Assembly (NCBI GenBank): GCA_006226555.1
Contig: SBGS01000289.1
Location: forward strand, 1 to 6,018
Reading direction: 5' to 3'
Length of the DNA stretch: 6,018 bases
From: Bacteroidota bacterium
Lineage (GTDB): Bacteria; Bacteroidota; Bacteroidia; Flavobacteriales_D; Crocinitomicaceae
In this document: piece by piece, positions 1 through 6,018 of the stretch
How positions within the stretch are numbered: the stretch's first letter is position 1
How the letters are laid out: the number at the start of each line of letters is the position of its first letter
Translations under genes and position numbers: made by a program
Notes under the pieces: generated by a model
Told to the model about the DNA's origin: nothing
What the model saw: the letters and a program-made list of their open reading frames with translations, nothing else
Databases searched by the model: none

Positions 1-222
1 TACGTTCAACAAGAAGATCCGGAATTCGTTATGGATGAAGAGCAGTATAAAACCAGCGAATCACTGCTCAAGTTGAGAATGAAAGCAAAAATTGCTCAGG
101 ATCTTTGGGGATATGATGAATTCTTTCAGATTTACAATGAATCTAATGAGATCTTACAAAAGGCATTGAAGATCATCGAATCAAATGAGTATAAAAAAGC
201 CGGTATAGCCAATGCCAATTAA
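1..222 (+). CDS. C-terminal fragment, possible S41 (C-terminal processing) peptidase
   Basis: The frame is open from the first base of the window, so the gene starts upstream and only its last 73 residues plus a TAA stop are visible. The ATG at 31 is internal rather than a likely start, because the frame continues before it. The fragment is highly charged and predicted to be helical. Its central part (about residues 22-60) contains KAKIAQDLWGYDEFFQIYNE followed by an amphipathic helix ending KALKIIE. From memory this resembles the C-terminal tail of Bacteroidota S41 peptidases, where a 'K-A-x-I-A-x-x-L-W' segment precedes a short acidic helix and the end of the protein. The catalytic Ser/Lys and PDZ regions would lie outside the window, so this is a family-level guess and not a demonstrated function. 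A helical scaffold protein of another kind would also fit. The gene ends 36 bases before the DUF1573 lipoprotein on the same strand. Confidence 0.5.
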   Translation, partial: YVQQEDPEFVMDEEQYKTSESLLKLRMKAKIAQDLWGYDEFFQIYNESNEILQKALKIIESNEYKKAGIANAN

Positions 223-233
223 TGCCTAGGTGT

Positions 234-241
234 TAAATTTG
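234..241 (+). promoter_or_regulatory. Bacteroidota-type -7 promoter box upstream of the DUF1573 gene
   Basis: TAAATTTG matches the Bacteroidota primary sigma factor -7 consensus TAnnTTTG at every specified base. It lies in the 36-base gap after the preceding stop codon and 17 bases before the ATG at 259, which would give a transcript leader of roughly 10-15 bases. No good -33 TTG element is present at the usual 17-23 base spacing. The closest is an ATG-like triplet at 212-214, so the promoter may be weak or the match fortuitous. Confidence 0.4.
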
Positions 242-258
242 AACAAAATACGATCAAC

Positions 259-774
259 ATGAAAAAGATAATTGTTTCGATTACGGTATTTACTACCCTG
301 ATTGCATGTTCAGACAGCAGCAGTGATGTAACACCACAAAATGGAGAGATCGTTTCATCGATTGCTTCTGACGCGGTAACTGACGAAGAACTGGAAGCTG
401 AATTAAAAGCCATTCAGGAAGAAGAGAAAGCTCGTGAGAAAGAACTTGCGGCTAAATCTACGACACTCAAATTCGATAAACTAAAACACGATTTTGGAGA
501 TGTCGGTCCAGATTCGGACAATATTACTCAGTTTACGGTTACCAACACCGGAAATAAACCTTTGATCATAGAGAACGTTGCTGCGAGTTGCGGTTGTACA
601 ATGCCTAAAAAACCGGAGAAGCCAATTCCTCCGGGACAAAGTGATGTGATCGAAGTGAAATTTCATCCAAAACCGGGTCAGGTAAACGAGATCATAAAAA
701 CGGTCACAGTTACAGCCAATACGGTTGACAAAGTGCACACACTTGAGATTAGGGCGTTCGTTAAAGGAGCGTAA
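259..774 (+). CDS. DUF1573 domain lipoprotein
   Basis: This encodes 171 residues. The N-terminus is a lipoprotein signal peptide: MKK, a hydrophobic stretch, then the lipobox L-I-A-C with the lipidated cysteine at residue 17. The mature protein is therefore expected to be membrane-anchored in the envelope. A Ser/Asp-rich linker (18-42) and a Glu/Lys-rich helical, possibly coiled-coil segment (43-66) follow. Residues about 70-170 form a DUF1573 domain, an immunoglobulin-like beta-sandwich related to ASPM/SPD-2/Hydin modules. Its hallmarks are FDKLKHDFGDV, then FTVTNTGNKPLII, the conserved SCGCT (110-114), the PIPPGQSDVIEVKF strand and a final TVTVTANT strand. Domain length is normal. The molecular function of DUF1573 proteins is not established; they are numerous in Bacteroidota envelopes. 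The ATG at 259 is chosen because it directly precedes the signal peptide and follows an A-rich leader. The gene stops 39 bases before the methyltransferase and may be transcribed with it. Confidence 0.9.
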   Translation: MKKIIVSITVFTTLIACSDSSSDVTPQNGEIVSSIASDAVTDEELEAELKAIQEEEKAREKELAAKSTTLKFDKLKHDFGDVGPDSDNITQFTVTNTGNKPLIIENVAASCGCTMPKKPEKPIPPGQSDVIEVKFHPKPGQVNEIIKTVTVTANTVDKVHTLEIRAFVKGA

Positions 775-813
775 CACAAATCAAAAAAATAAATTAGTTA
801 CCTTCGTTAACCT

Positions 814-1506
814 ATGGCGCAAGAAGAAGTTAAAGAGTTCTATGATCAATATGTTGATCATCAGTCTAAGATCGGAGTTTCAACAAGACACAGGATCATT
901 CATCAAAACCTTAGAAATATTGGTCTAAAAAGCGATTCGAATGTTCTTGAGATTGGATGTGGGATCGGAACAGTAAGCTCTTTGATCATAAAATCTACTC
1001 CTCAAGGAAAGTTTCTTGGTGTTGATATTTCTCCGGAAAGTATCGCCACAGCTAAGAAACTAAACCCTCAGAGTAACGCTGATTTTATCGTTAACGATAT
1101 GTCTGATTTCACATCAGATATTCAATTCGACTTTATTGTATTCCCTGATGTACTTGAGCATATTCCGGTAGAACAACATTCACGACTTTTTGAAAACGTG
1201 GCGAAGGTATGTAAACCAAGTACGAAAGTGCTGATCAATATTCCTGAACCGAACGCTCTGCACTGGGTAAGAAAAAACAGACCCCAGGATCTGCAGATCA
1301 TAGATCAGTCACTTTCAATGCAGGACCTTTTGAACAATACTTATCCTCATGGCTTCCAGGTTCAATCGATATGCCCCTACTCGATCCACATGAATCATCC
1401 AAACTACTTGCGTATCGTGTTGATACGAGATGGAGAGATCACTGATTTTCATAAGGTCGGTAAAGTGGAAAAAACGCTTCAAAATCTTAAAGCGCGCTTT
1501 CTTTAA
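814..1506 (+). CDS. Class I SAM-dependent methyltransferase
   Basis: This encodes 230 residues with no signal peptide or membrane segment, so the protein is expected to be cytoplasmic. The Rossmann-like fold of class I methyltransferases is clear. Motif I, the SAM-binding glycine loop, is VLEIGCGIGTVSSL (44-57). The acidic residue that binds the ribose ends the second strand in GVDISPESI (69-77; D71). The NDMSDF segment (94-99) is in the usual position for adenine contact. The motif IV-like strand FDFIVFPDVLEHIP (105-118) and a later strand KVLINIPEPN (138-147) complete the core. It fits the broad Methyltransf_11/23 group. The C-terminal third (about 150-205), with QSLSMQDLL and the HMNHPNYLRIVLI strand, probably forms the substrate lid, so the substrate cannot be read from the sequence. 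Overlap with the following glycosyltransferase suggests a sugar, glycan or lipid-linked intermediate (inference). The start at 814 has an A-rich leader without a Shine-Dalgarno sequence, as is usual in this phylum. Confidence 0.9.
   Translation: MAQEEVKEFYDQYVDHQSKIGVSTRHRIIHQNLRNIGLKSDSNVLEIGCGIGTVSSLIIKSTPQGKFLGVDISPESIATAKKLNPQSNADFIVNDMSDFTSDIQFDFIVFPDVLEHIPVEQHSRLFENVAKVCKPSTKVLINIPEPNALHWVRKNRPQDLQIIDQSLSMQDLLNNTYPHGFQVQSICPYSIHMNHPNYLRIVLIRDGEITDFHKVGKVEKTLQNLKARFL
1489..1500. repeat. 12-bp perfect palindrome at the methyltransferase/glycosyltransferase junction
   Basis: AAAGCGCGCTTT is a perfect 12-bp palindrome inside the last codons of the methyltransferase. It ends 5 bases before the glycosyltransferase ATG at 1506. 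In RNA its left half could instead pair with CGCTT at 1475-1479 (AAGCG at 1490-1494, 10-base loop), giving a short hairpin just ahead of the coupled start. The tail CTTTCTTTAATG is not a proper T-tract, so termination is unlikely. The palindrome is certain; any regulatory role is a guess, and the bases also encode the Lys-Ala-Arg-Phe C-terminus. Confidence 0.35.
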
Positions 1507-2549
1507 TGCCGGAAAGGAAACGCATAACCTACTTCCATATTGGGCTTTCTTCCTTTGTACAAAAGGATATTGAAATACTTTCGCGTCATTTTGACCTAAC
1601 TGTGAAGTATATTGACCTTTCCAAAAAACACTACGTCATCAAGGGCTTATTCGGACAGTTCTTTTATATCATAGCACGATTAGGAAAAACAGATCTTTTT
1701 GTAAGTCAATTCGGCGGTTACCATTCATGGCTTCCTGCGATTTTCGGAAAGGTATTTCGAAAGAAATCAGTGATCGTATTGGGTGGTACAGACACCGTTG
1801 GTTTTCCTTCTATACGCTATGGCGCTTTCTACCTTCCGATGCTCAAAAAGTTTGTGAAATGGAGCTATAAAAACTCATCTCTACTACTACCGGTTTCAGA
1901 GAATCTGGTTTTCACAGACTACTCATATACATCCGAAGATTATCCCAACCAGGGTTATAAGTTTTTTTGCCCGGGAATAAACACTCCGTACAAAGTAATC
2001 TATAACGGCTACCGCTCAGAGAAATGGTTCATTAGCGATAAAGAAGCGCTCTCATTCGTCACTATTGGTGCGAACTTAAATTCGAGATTTGGATTTAAAT
2101 TAAAAGGAATAGATCTCTTGCTCGACCTTGCTAAAAAAATGCCTGAAGCAACATTTTACATTGTCGGAGGAGACAAACTGGAAGATCTACCGTCAAATGT
2201 CGTAGGAATCGGAAACATGCCACACAACGAAATACCCAAATTTCTGGCGGCAAAACAATTCTATTTTCAATTATCTATGAGCGAAGGCTTTCCGAATGCC
2301 TTGTGCGAGGCGATGTTATCAGGATGTATTCCTGTCGTATCAAATGTTGGTGCGATGCCCTTGATCGTTGGAGATGAAAGACTCATTCTCAAACACAAAA
2401 GCATTGAGGAATTGCAATCAATCGTTCATGAAGCCATTGCAAATAATGGTTATCATTCACCTGAATACTGGAGAAACCGAATAGCAGATAACTTCTCTCT
2501 AGAAAGGAGAGAACGTGAACTCGTAGAAGCTATTAATGAGCTTATTTAG
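1506..2549 (+). CDS. GT4-type (GT-B fold) glycosyltransferase
   Basis: This encodes 347 residues, a normal length for a GT4 enzyme, with no signal peptide or true transmembrane helix; it is probably cytoplasmic or membrane-peripheral. The C-terminal donor-binding half carries the family signature. KLKGIDLLLDLAKKMP (198-213) is followed by the strand ATFYIVGGD (215-223), then GIGNMPHNEIPKFLAAKQF (234-252). Next comes the EX7E motif in EGFPNALCEAM (E260 and E268), followed by the GCIPVVSNVGAMPLIV loop (273-288). E268 is the position that usually contacts the donor sugar nucleotide. The N-terminal acceptor half includes DLFVSQFGGYHSWLP (63-77) and VLGGTDTVGFPSIRYG (91-106). Donor and acceptor are not deducible. 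The start ATG overlaps the methyltransferase stop by one base (TAATG), which implies translational coupling and a shared pathway. The end overlaps the convergent YfhO gene by 8 bases. A surface polysaccharide or glycolipid role is the likeliest reading. Confidence 0.92.
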   Translation: MPERKRITYFHIGLSSFVQKDIEILSRHFDLTVKYIDLSKKHYVIKGLFGQFFYIIARLGKTDLFVSQFGGYHSWLPAIFGKVFRKKSVIVLGGTDTVGFPSIRYGAFYLPMLKKFVKWSYKNSSLLLPVSENLVFTDYSYTSEDYPNQGYKFFCPGINTPYKVIYNGYRSEKWFISDKEALSFVTIGANLNSRFGFKLKGIDLLLDLAKKMPEATFYIVGGDKLEDLPSNVVGIGNMPHNEIPKFLAAKQFYFQLSMSEGFPNALCEAMLSGCIPVVSNVGAMPLIVGDERLILKHKSIEELQSIVHEAIANNGYHSPEYWRNRIADNFSLERRERELVEAINELI

Positions 2550-2566
2550 TTGCTTCTACCTTTTTT
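2523..2566 (+). terminator. Rho-independent terminator of the plus-strand operon
   Basis: The 8-base arms GTAGAAGC (2523-2530) and GCTTCTAC (2552-2559) are perfectly complementary. After one T-T mismatch the stem can continue inward for five more pairs (2532-2536 with 2546-2550, one of them G-U), leaving a 9-base loop. One base after the right arm comes TTTTTT (2561-2566). The left arm and the stop codon of the glycosyltransferase lie within the structure, and the right arm and T-tract fall in the last codons of the convergent YfhO gene. On the minus strand the same stem has no T-run after it, so it should terminate only plus-strand transcription. A shorter competing hairpin is AAGCT (2527-2531) with AGCTT (2539-2543). 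Confidence 0.7.
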
Positions 2567-5508
2567 CCTTTGTACTCCATCCACCCAAGCAATATGATCA
2601 GCAGAAGGATCAAGCCGGTACCAATTCTTGCGTAAGTATTAGACTTATGAAGTTTCGGTAGATCGAAAAGAAACTCGATCTTATGCTTTCCAGGAGTTAA
2701 CTCCAGACCTCTCAGTAAATAATTTACCTTCAAAATATCTTGCTCCTTACCGTCAACCAGCGCAGTCCACCCATCCGGATAGTATATTTCTGAGAATACC
2801 GCAAGTTGAGAAGATTTGGAATCTGACTCATAGGTCAAATGATTCGGTCTATAAGAAACTGTTTTGATCGTACCTTGTGCATCAAATTTCTTCTTGCTCA
2901 ATTTACTAGCCTCATCAGACAACATTACAGCGGTCGTGGCAGGTTCAAAGCGATCTTCCAATACAATTTTCACCAAAGGCTTAAACGAGCTTGCTGTATC
3001 TATTTCAAGTGTTTGTTTCGGAACAAGGTTGGTATTCCCTAAGGCATCTGCAACAAAATAAACTTCCATTCCCGGCATTATACCATTCGAAAGAGGAATA
3101 TTTATTGAATCGCCATTCTGAACGTATAACATCTCCTCTCCTCCGAACACACTGATCTCGTTTGTAGCAGATCCGTTTATCACTAATTGTCCCTCTCCTT
3201 CCTTTGTCAGTTTAAATCTCGAACCTAATGAAAGGATCTCTTCATTTGGATCTTTTGCCGTTTTCACTTCCTGAACAAACCATGCACCGCCCAATGCAGT
3301 TGGGTTCGGTCTCATATTTTCTCCCTGAATGATGTATTTCACATTCATCATATCAAGCACCTTATTGTTTGTGCGTGAAATATGGAAATCGAAAAGGTTT
3401 TGAATATTTCTAAGCTTGGCACCGTGGTATCCACCAAGTGATTTGTGGAAATATGCTGGACGAGAGCTATTCCAACCACCATTGAAATCAAAAACTCTAT
3501 AATTCGTTGCATAGTTCAGCGCCTGGAATCGATAACTGTCAACCACACGACGTTTTGCCGCACCAACATATCCCAGATTTTCCGCTTTTTCTTTTCCTCT
3601 TTTTTCACCTTCTGCAACTGCTTTTGCAACAGCAGGATCCGAAGCAACCTCCATTTGAAGGATCTGCTCATCCGCATTGGTACTGCTTAATGGATAGAAG
3701 GCCTCTTCCTTTTCTATCCAGTGAACATACTTACCATTCGACTGTGTCTCTGTTCCAAGATAATTTCGGTCGGTTCCAACAAGGTCTATCAACAGTAAAG
3801 CAGAAGCTGCAAGCGTCGGATAAATCGGTGAGATCGATGAAAAGAAAAACAATGCGATCACTCCTATTCCAAATAAAGAGAATACGAATGTGCGTGTCAT
3901 AGAGGAAACAAATATCTCCTTTCTTACCTTTTTCAATCCTTCAAATCCTTGCTGAATCGGCTCCATCTGCATATCAACGAATTGACTAACCTGCTGTGTA
4001 TTCGCCATATCGATTCCATACTGCTCTTTCAAAACAGCCGGATCCATGTTTGCAATTTGATCCAGCATCCCATTTCGATAGCGATCCTGGATATCATAAT
4101 CCCCTTGTGAAGTGTAATTATCTCCCAATCCCATAAAGAGAACGATCAAAATAAATGCAAGAAAGCCTGAAGAGAAATAGATAAACTTCTTCTTCTCTTG
4201 TTTAATTTCTTCCCTGTTCTCATACAGTCTTTGAAGCGTCCAAATTGCCAGTAGAGGAATACAAAGCTCCAAAAGAACAAGGATCATAGTTACTGTTCGG
4301 AACTTATTATACATTGGGAAATTGTCGATGAAGAAATCTGTTAACCCCATGAAGTTCTTACCCCATGATAACATCAAAGCGAGTACTGAAATCCCAAAAA
4401 TGACCCACTTCAATCTATCCTTCAGGAAGATGAGACCGAGCAAAGCCAGGAATACAGACAAAACGCCCAGATATACCGGACCTGAGGTCATCGGTTGTTC
4501 TCCCCAATATACCGGCAGATCCAACACAGTCTTCCGTTCTTTAGGTGTGAGATCGACTTTATCAACTTTTTCGGCAAAGGTCGTTGTGCCGAGCGTAGCC
4601 GTGTGAGAACCTTTAACATAAGGAGAAATAAGCGTAAATGACTCGCCAATTCCATAACTCCAATTGGTAATGTAATCTTTATCCAGTCCGGTACTTTGAG
4701 CTACCTCCTCTTCTCCATCAGGTCCTATTGTTACGTCGTTTACTCCACGCATCGAATACTTGGCATAATCATTCGTTAACGTAAGGTTTCCGTAATTGAT
4801 CAGCAATGCAACAGCATATCCACCGATCAATCCGGCAGTGGCAAACATAAAAGACTTGAAGTTCTTCTTCATGATCGCCTCAACAAAGAAGTATATCCCT
4901 AGCCCTAACAATAAAAATCCTAGGTAATAGGTGATCTGTAGGTGATTGGCCGCAAGCTCGAAAGACATGAACAAAGCCGATAATACCGCGCCCCATTTCC
5001 AATTTCTGCGATAGGCCATTATAAAGGCTCCGAGAACAGGTGCCATAAAGGCAACCGCCGTAGCTTTCGAATTGTGACCAGCCTGAAGAATAACGATCTC
5101 ATAACTTGCCAATGCGAATGCAATAGAACCAAACAAACCTATCCAAGGTTTGATCTTAAGGCATAGACTAAGAATATAGAACCCGATCAAGTGCAACAAA
5201 AATATTGCTGCCGGTACCCCTAAACCTCCTAGAAACGCAATGATAATACGCTGAAAAATATTTCCCTCATATATGGTAGAAACCTGAACAGCAGGCATTC
5301 CTCCGAACATTGAATTTGTCCACTGCGGTTCTTCACCATACACTTCACGATGATAAACGATCTCATTCGACATCCCTTTGTGCGCCTCAACATCGTGTTG
5401 TCTGATGGTATACCCATCGAATTCAGGTGAGAAGTAGAATAATGTTAGAAAAACAAAAATTCCAAGTATGGCTAAATGGTGCCAATTGTTCTTTAAGATC
5501 GTGATCAT
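2542..5508 (-). CDS. YfhO-family polytopic membrane protein (GT-C-like)
   Basis: This encodes 988 residues. Family members are large GT-C-like membrane proteins; the Bacillus YfhO is linked to glycosylation of lipoteichoic acid outside the membrane. About 13-14 hydrophobic helices are visible: near residues 12-28, 84-118 (probably two), 121-142, 148-166, 171-187, 193-210, 220-240, 346-363, 367-382, 405-425, 442-461, 541-558, 563-577, and a single C-terminal anchor at 960-976. The first extracytoplasmic loop holds acidic residues (D31, D39, E41) and WTNSMFGGMPAVQ (63-75), where GT-C enzymes carry catalytic acids. A conserved-looking loop reads LQAGHNSKATAVAFMAP (141-157). Residues 578-959 form a large soluble region with a Lys/Glu/Ala-rich helical stretch (613-645). 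It ends in the family C-terminal beta-domain, with EIYYPDGWTALVDGKE (907-922) and LRGLELTPGKHKIEF (932-946). The ATG at 5508 follows an A-rich leader. The next gene upstream ends 45 bases away with no promoter or terminator evident, so co-transcription is plausible. The substrate in this organism is unknown. Confidence 0.88.
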   Translation of the reverse strand: MITILKNNWHHLAILGIFVFLTLFYFSPEFDGYTIRQHDVEAHKGMSNEIVYHREVYGEEPQWTNSMFGGMPAVQVSTIYEGNIFQRIIIAFLGGLGVPAAIFLLHLIGFYILSLCLKIKPWIGLFGSIAFALASYEIVILQAGHNSKATAVAFMAPVLGAFIMAYRRNWKWGAVLSALFMSFELAANHLQITYYLGFLLLGLGIYFFVEAIMKKNFKSFMFATAGLIGGYAVALLINYGNLTLTNDYAKYSMRGVNDVTIGPDGEEEVAQSTGLDKDYITNWSYGIGESFTLISPYVKGSHTATLGTTTFAEKVDKVDLTPKERKTVLDLPVYWGEQPMTSGPVYLGVLSVFLALLGLIFLKDRLKWVIFGISVLALMLSWGKNFMGLTDFFIDNFPMYNKFRTVTMILVLLELCIPLLAIWTLQRLYENREEIKQEKKKFIYFSSGFLAFILIVLFMGLGDNYTSQGDYDIQDRYRNGMLDQIANMDPAVLKEQYGIDMANTQQVSQFVDMQMEPIQQGFEGLKKVRKEIFVSSMTRTFVFSLFGIGVIALFFFSSISPIYPTLAASALLLIDLVGTDRNYLGTETQSNGKYVHWIEKEEAFYPLSSTNADEQILQMEVASDPAVAKAVAEGEKRGKEKAENLGYVGAAKRRVVDSYRFQALNYATNYRVFDFNGGWNSSRPAYFHKSLGGYHGAKLRNIQNLFDFHISRTNNKVLDMMNVKYIIQGENMRPNPTALGGAWFVQEVKTAKDPNEEILSLGSRFKLTKEGEGQLVINGSATNEISVFGGEEMLYVQNGDSINIPLSNGIMPGMEVYFVADALGNTNLVPKQTLEIDTASSFKPLVKIVLEDRFEPATTAVMLSDEASKLSKKKFDAQGTIKTVSYRPNHLTYESDSKSSQLAVFSEIYYPDGWTALVDGKEQDILKVNYLLRGLELTPGKHKIEFLFDLPKLHKSNTYARIGTGLILLLIILLGWMEYKGKKVEATK

Positions 5509-5553
5509 TGTAATTATCTTTTCGAGTGTTTGAAGATAGTGAAAACCTTTAAT

Positions 5554-6018
5554 CTATTCTGCGATGTTCAAACGGACGTTGCGAAGAATAATTTTTTCTG
5601 TGTGCACCGGAACGGATATAAAGAATTCATAAAACCCATCATCATCCGGGATCACAACACCATTTTGTAATGGGAAGCTCTGGCTCCACACCCACTTTGT
5701 CTTCGTTATATTGGCACTATTCGATGTAAATCTGTAGTAAACCTTTGCTCCTTCCAGTCCTGATTGATCAGCTGTAAGGAAATATTTAGTCCCTTTTTTC
5801 AAAGAGTGAACACCTGGTACATTGTAGGTTGCATACATTGGGATCTTGTATGTTCTGTAATCGTAAAAGCTAATGTTCTCGATACTTATTTTCTTGGACA
5901 ACCCTTTCTTTGAGACTGTGACTGAGTCAAATTCCTTGTCAAAAAAGTACTCATTGAATGTTAAATACTCATTTGTCGTAAACGTTTGTTTACTGCCATC
6001 TTCGTAAAAAAATGTAAC
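5554..6018 (-). CDS. Unrecognised beta-rich protein, C-terminal part (5' end beyond window)
   Basis: The minus-strand frame ending in TAG at 5554-5556 stays open to base 6018, giving 154 visible residues of a longer protein. No ATG occurs in the first 60 visible codons. A TTG at 5901 would be a start only if the well-formed coding sequence before it were ignored, so the true start is presumed outside the window. No membrane helix or signal peptide is visible. The visible part alternates short aromatic and hydrophobic strands with polar turns, for example VTFFYEDG (1-8), AKVYYRFTSNSANITKTKWVW (91-111, in two strands), and GFYEFFISVPVHTEKIIL (128-145). That pattern suggests a beta-sandwich, such as an accessory or carbohydrate-binding-like domain at the end of a larger envelope protein, but no family is recognised. 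It lies 45 bases upstream of the YfhO gene on the same strand and may share its transcript, so an envelope-related role is possible. Confidence 0.75.
   Translation of the reverse strand, partial: VTFFYEDGSKQTFTTNEYLTFNEYFFDKEFDSVTVSKKGLSKKISIENISFYDYRTYKIPMYATYNVPGVHSLKKGTKYFLTADQSGLEGAKVYYRFTSNSANITKTKWVWSQSFPLQNGVVIPDDDGFYEFFISVPVHTEKIILRNVRLNIAE

Noticed and set aside
481..777. Open frame of 98 codons on the minus strand
   Set aside because: It lies antisense to the well-supported DUF1573 domain, and its protein is a low-quality mix of Arg, Cys and Phe without family features.
799..806. TACCTTCG as a second -7 promoter box before the methyltransferase
   Set aside because: It mismatches the consensus at one key base, has no TTG at the right spacing, and would start transcription practically at the ATG. 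Transcription from upstream is simpler.
2523..2559. A bidirectional terminator also serving the YfhO transcript
   Set aside because: The stem is symmetrical, but the minus-strand sequence after it (from 2522 downwards) has no T-tract.
3507..3902. Open frame of 131 codons on the plus strand
   Set aside because: It lies wholly antisense to the YfhO gene. Its composition (His/Phe/Leu/Gln runs) is typical of a shadow of a real gene, and no motif or leader supports it.
4322..4606. Open frame of 94 codons on the plus strand
   Set aside because: It is antisense to the loop and membrane region of YfhO and shows no domain, signal peptide or leader.
5509..5553. Promoter or terminator between the beta-rich gene and YfhO
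   Set aside because: No TAnnTTTG match and no hairpin with a T-run were found. The best inverted repeat is TTTTC/GAAAA with an 18-base loop, which is not convincing.
5554..5901. A shorter gene starting at TTG 5901
   Set aside because: The frame is open without a stop to base 6018 and its upstream codons look like the same protein. TTG starts are rare, so the gene is treated as truncated by the window.
1..6018. tRNA, rRNA, CRISPR, insertion sequence or phage features
   Set aside because: Almost every base belongs to a recognisable coding frame. No direct-repeat array, terminal inverted repeats, transposase motif or cloverleaf-like sequence was seen on reading both strands.

Overview
The window looks like ordinary chromosomal DNA from a Bacteroidota bacterium, most likely a member of the Flavobacteriales. 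This is inferred from four things: a DUF1573-type lipoprotein, a perfect match to the Bacteroidota -7 promoter box (TAnnTTTG) in front of it, A-rich leaders without Shine-Dalgarno sequences before the genes, and a very long YfhO-family membrane protein of the kind common in that phylum. Coding density is very high. No intergenic gap exceeds about 45 bases, and no tRNA, rRNA, CRISPR array, insertion sequence or long repeat was seen.

Layout, plus strand (1-2549): first comes the 3' end of a gene entering from the left, tentatively a C-terminal processing (S41) peptidase. It is followed by a DUF1573 lipoprotein (259-774), a class I SAM-dependent methyltransferase (814-1506) and a GT4-type glycosyltransferase (1506-2549). 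The last two share the A of a TAATG stop/start junction and are almost certainly co-translated. The plus-strand unit ends in a stem-loop plus T6 tract (2523-2566) that lies inside the 3' end of the opposing gene.

Layout, minus strand (2542-6018): a 988-residue YfhO-family polytopic membrane protein (2542-5508) converges on the glycosyltransferase with an 8-base overlap. Upstream of it, separated by 45 bases, is the 3' part of an unrecognised beta-rich protein. That frame stays open to the right edge of the window, so the gene is truncated by the window.

How the genes may work together (inference): the methyltransferase and glycosyltransferase form a small glycan-building and modifying module. 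The neighbouring YfhO protein belongs to a GT-C-like family implicated in transferring lipid-linked sugars outside the membrane. A shared role in cell-surface glycan decoration is possible, but the convergent arrangement means they are not one operon.

I found no clearly novel system. The observations most worth a second look are the unusually high density of GATC tetranucleotides, the terminator hidden inside the opposing coding sequence, and a YfhO protein in an organism that should lack the family's known teichoic-acid substrate.
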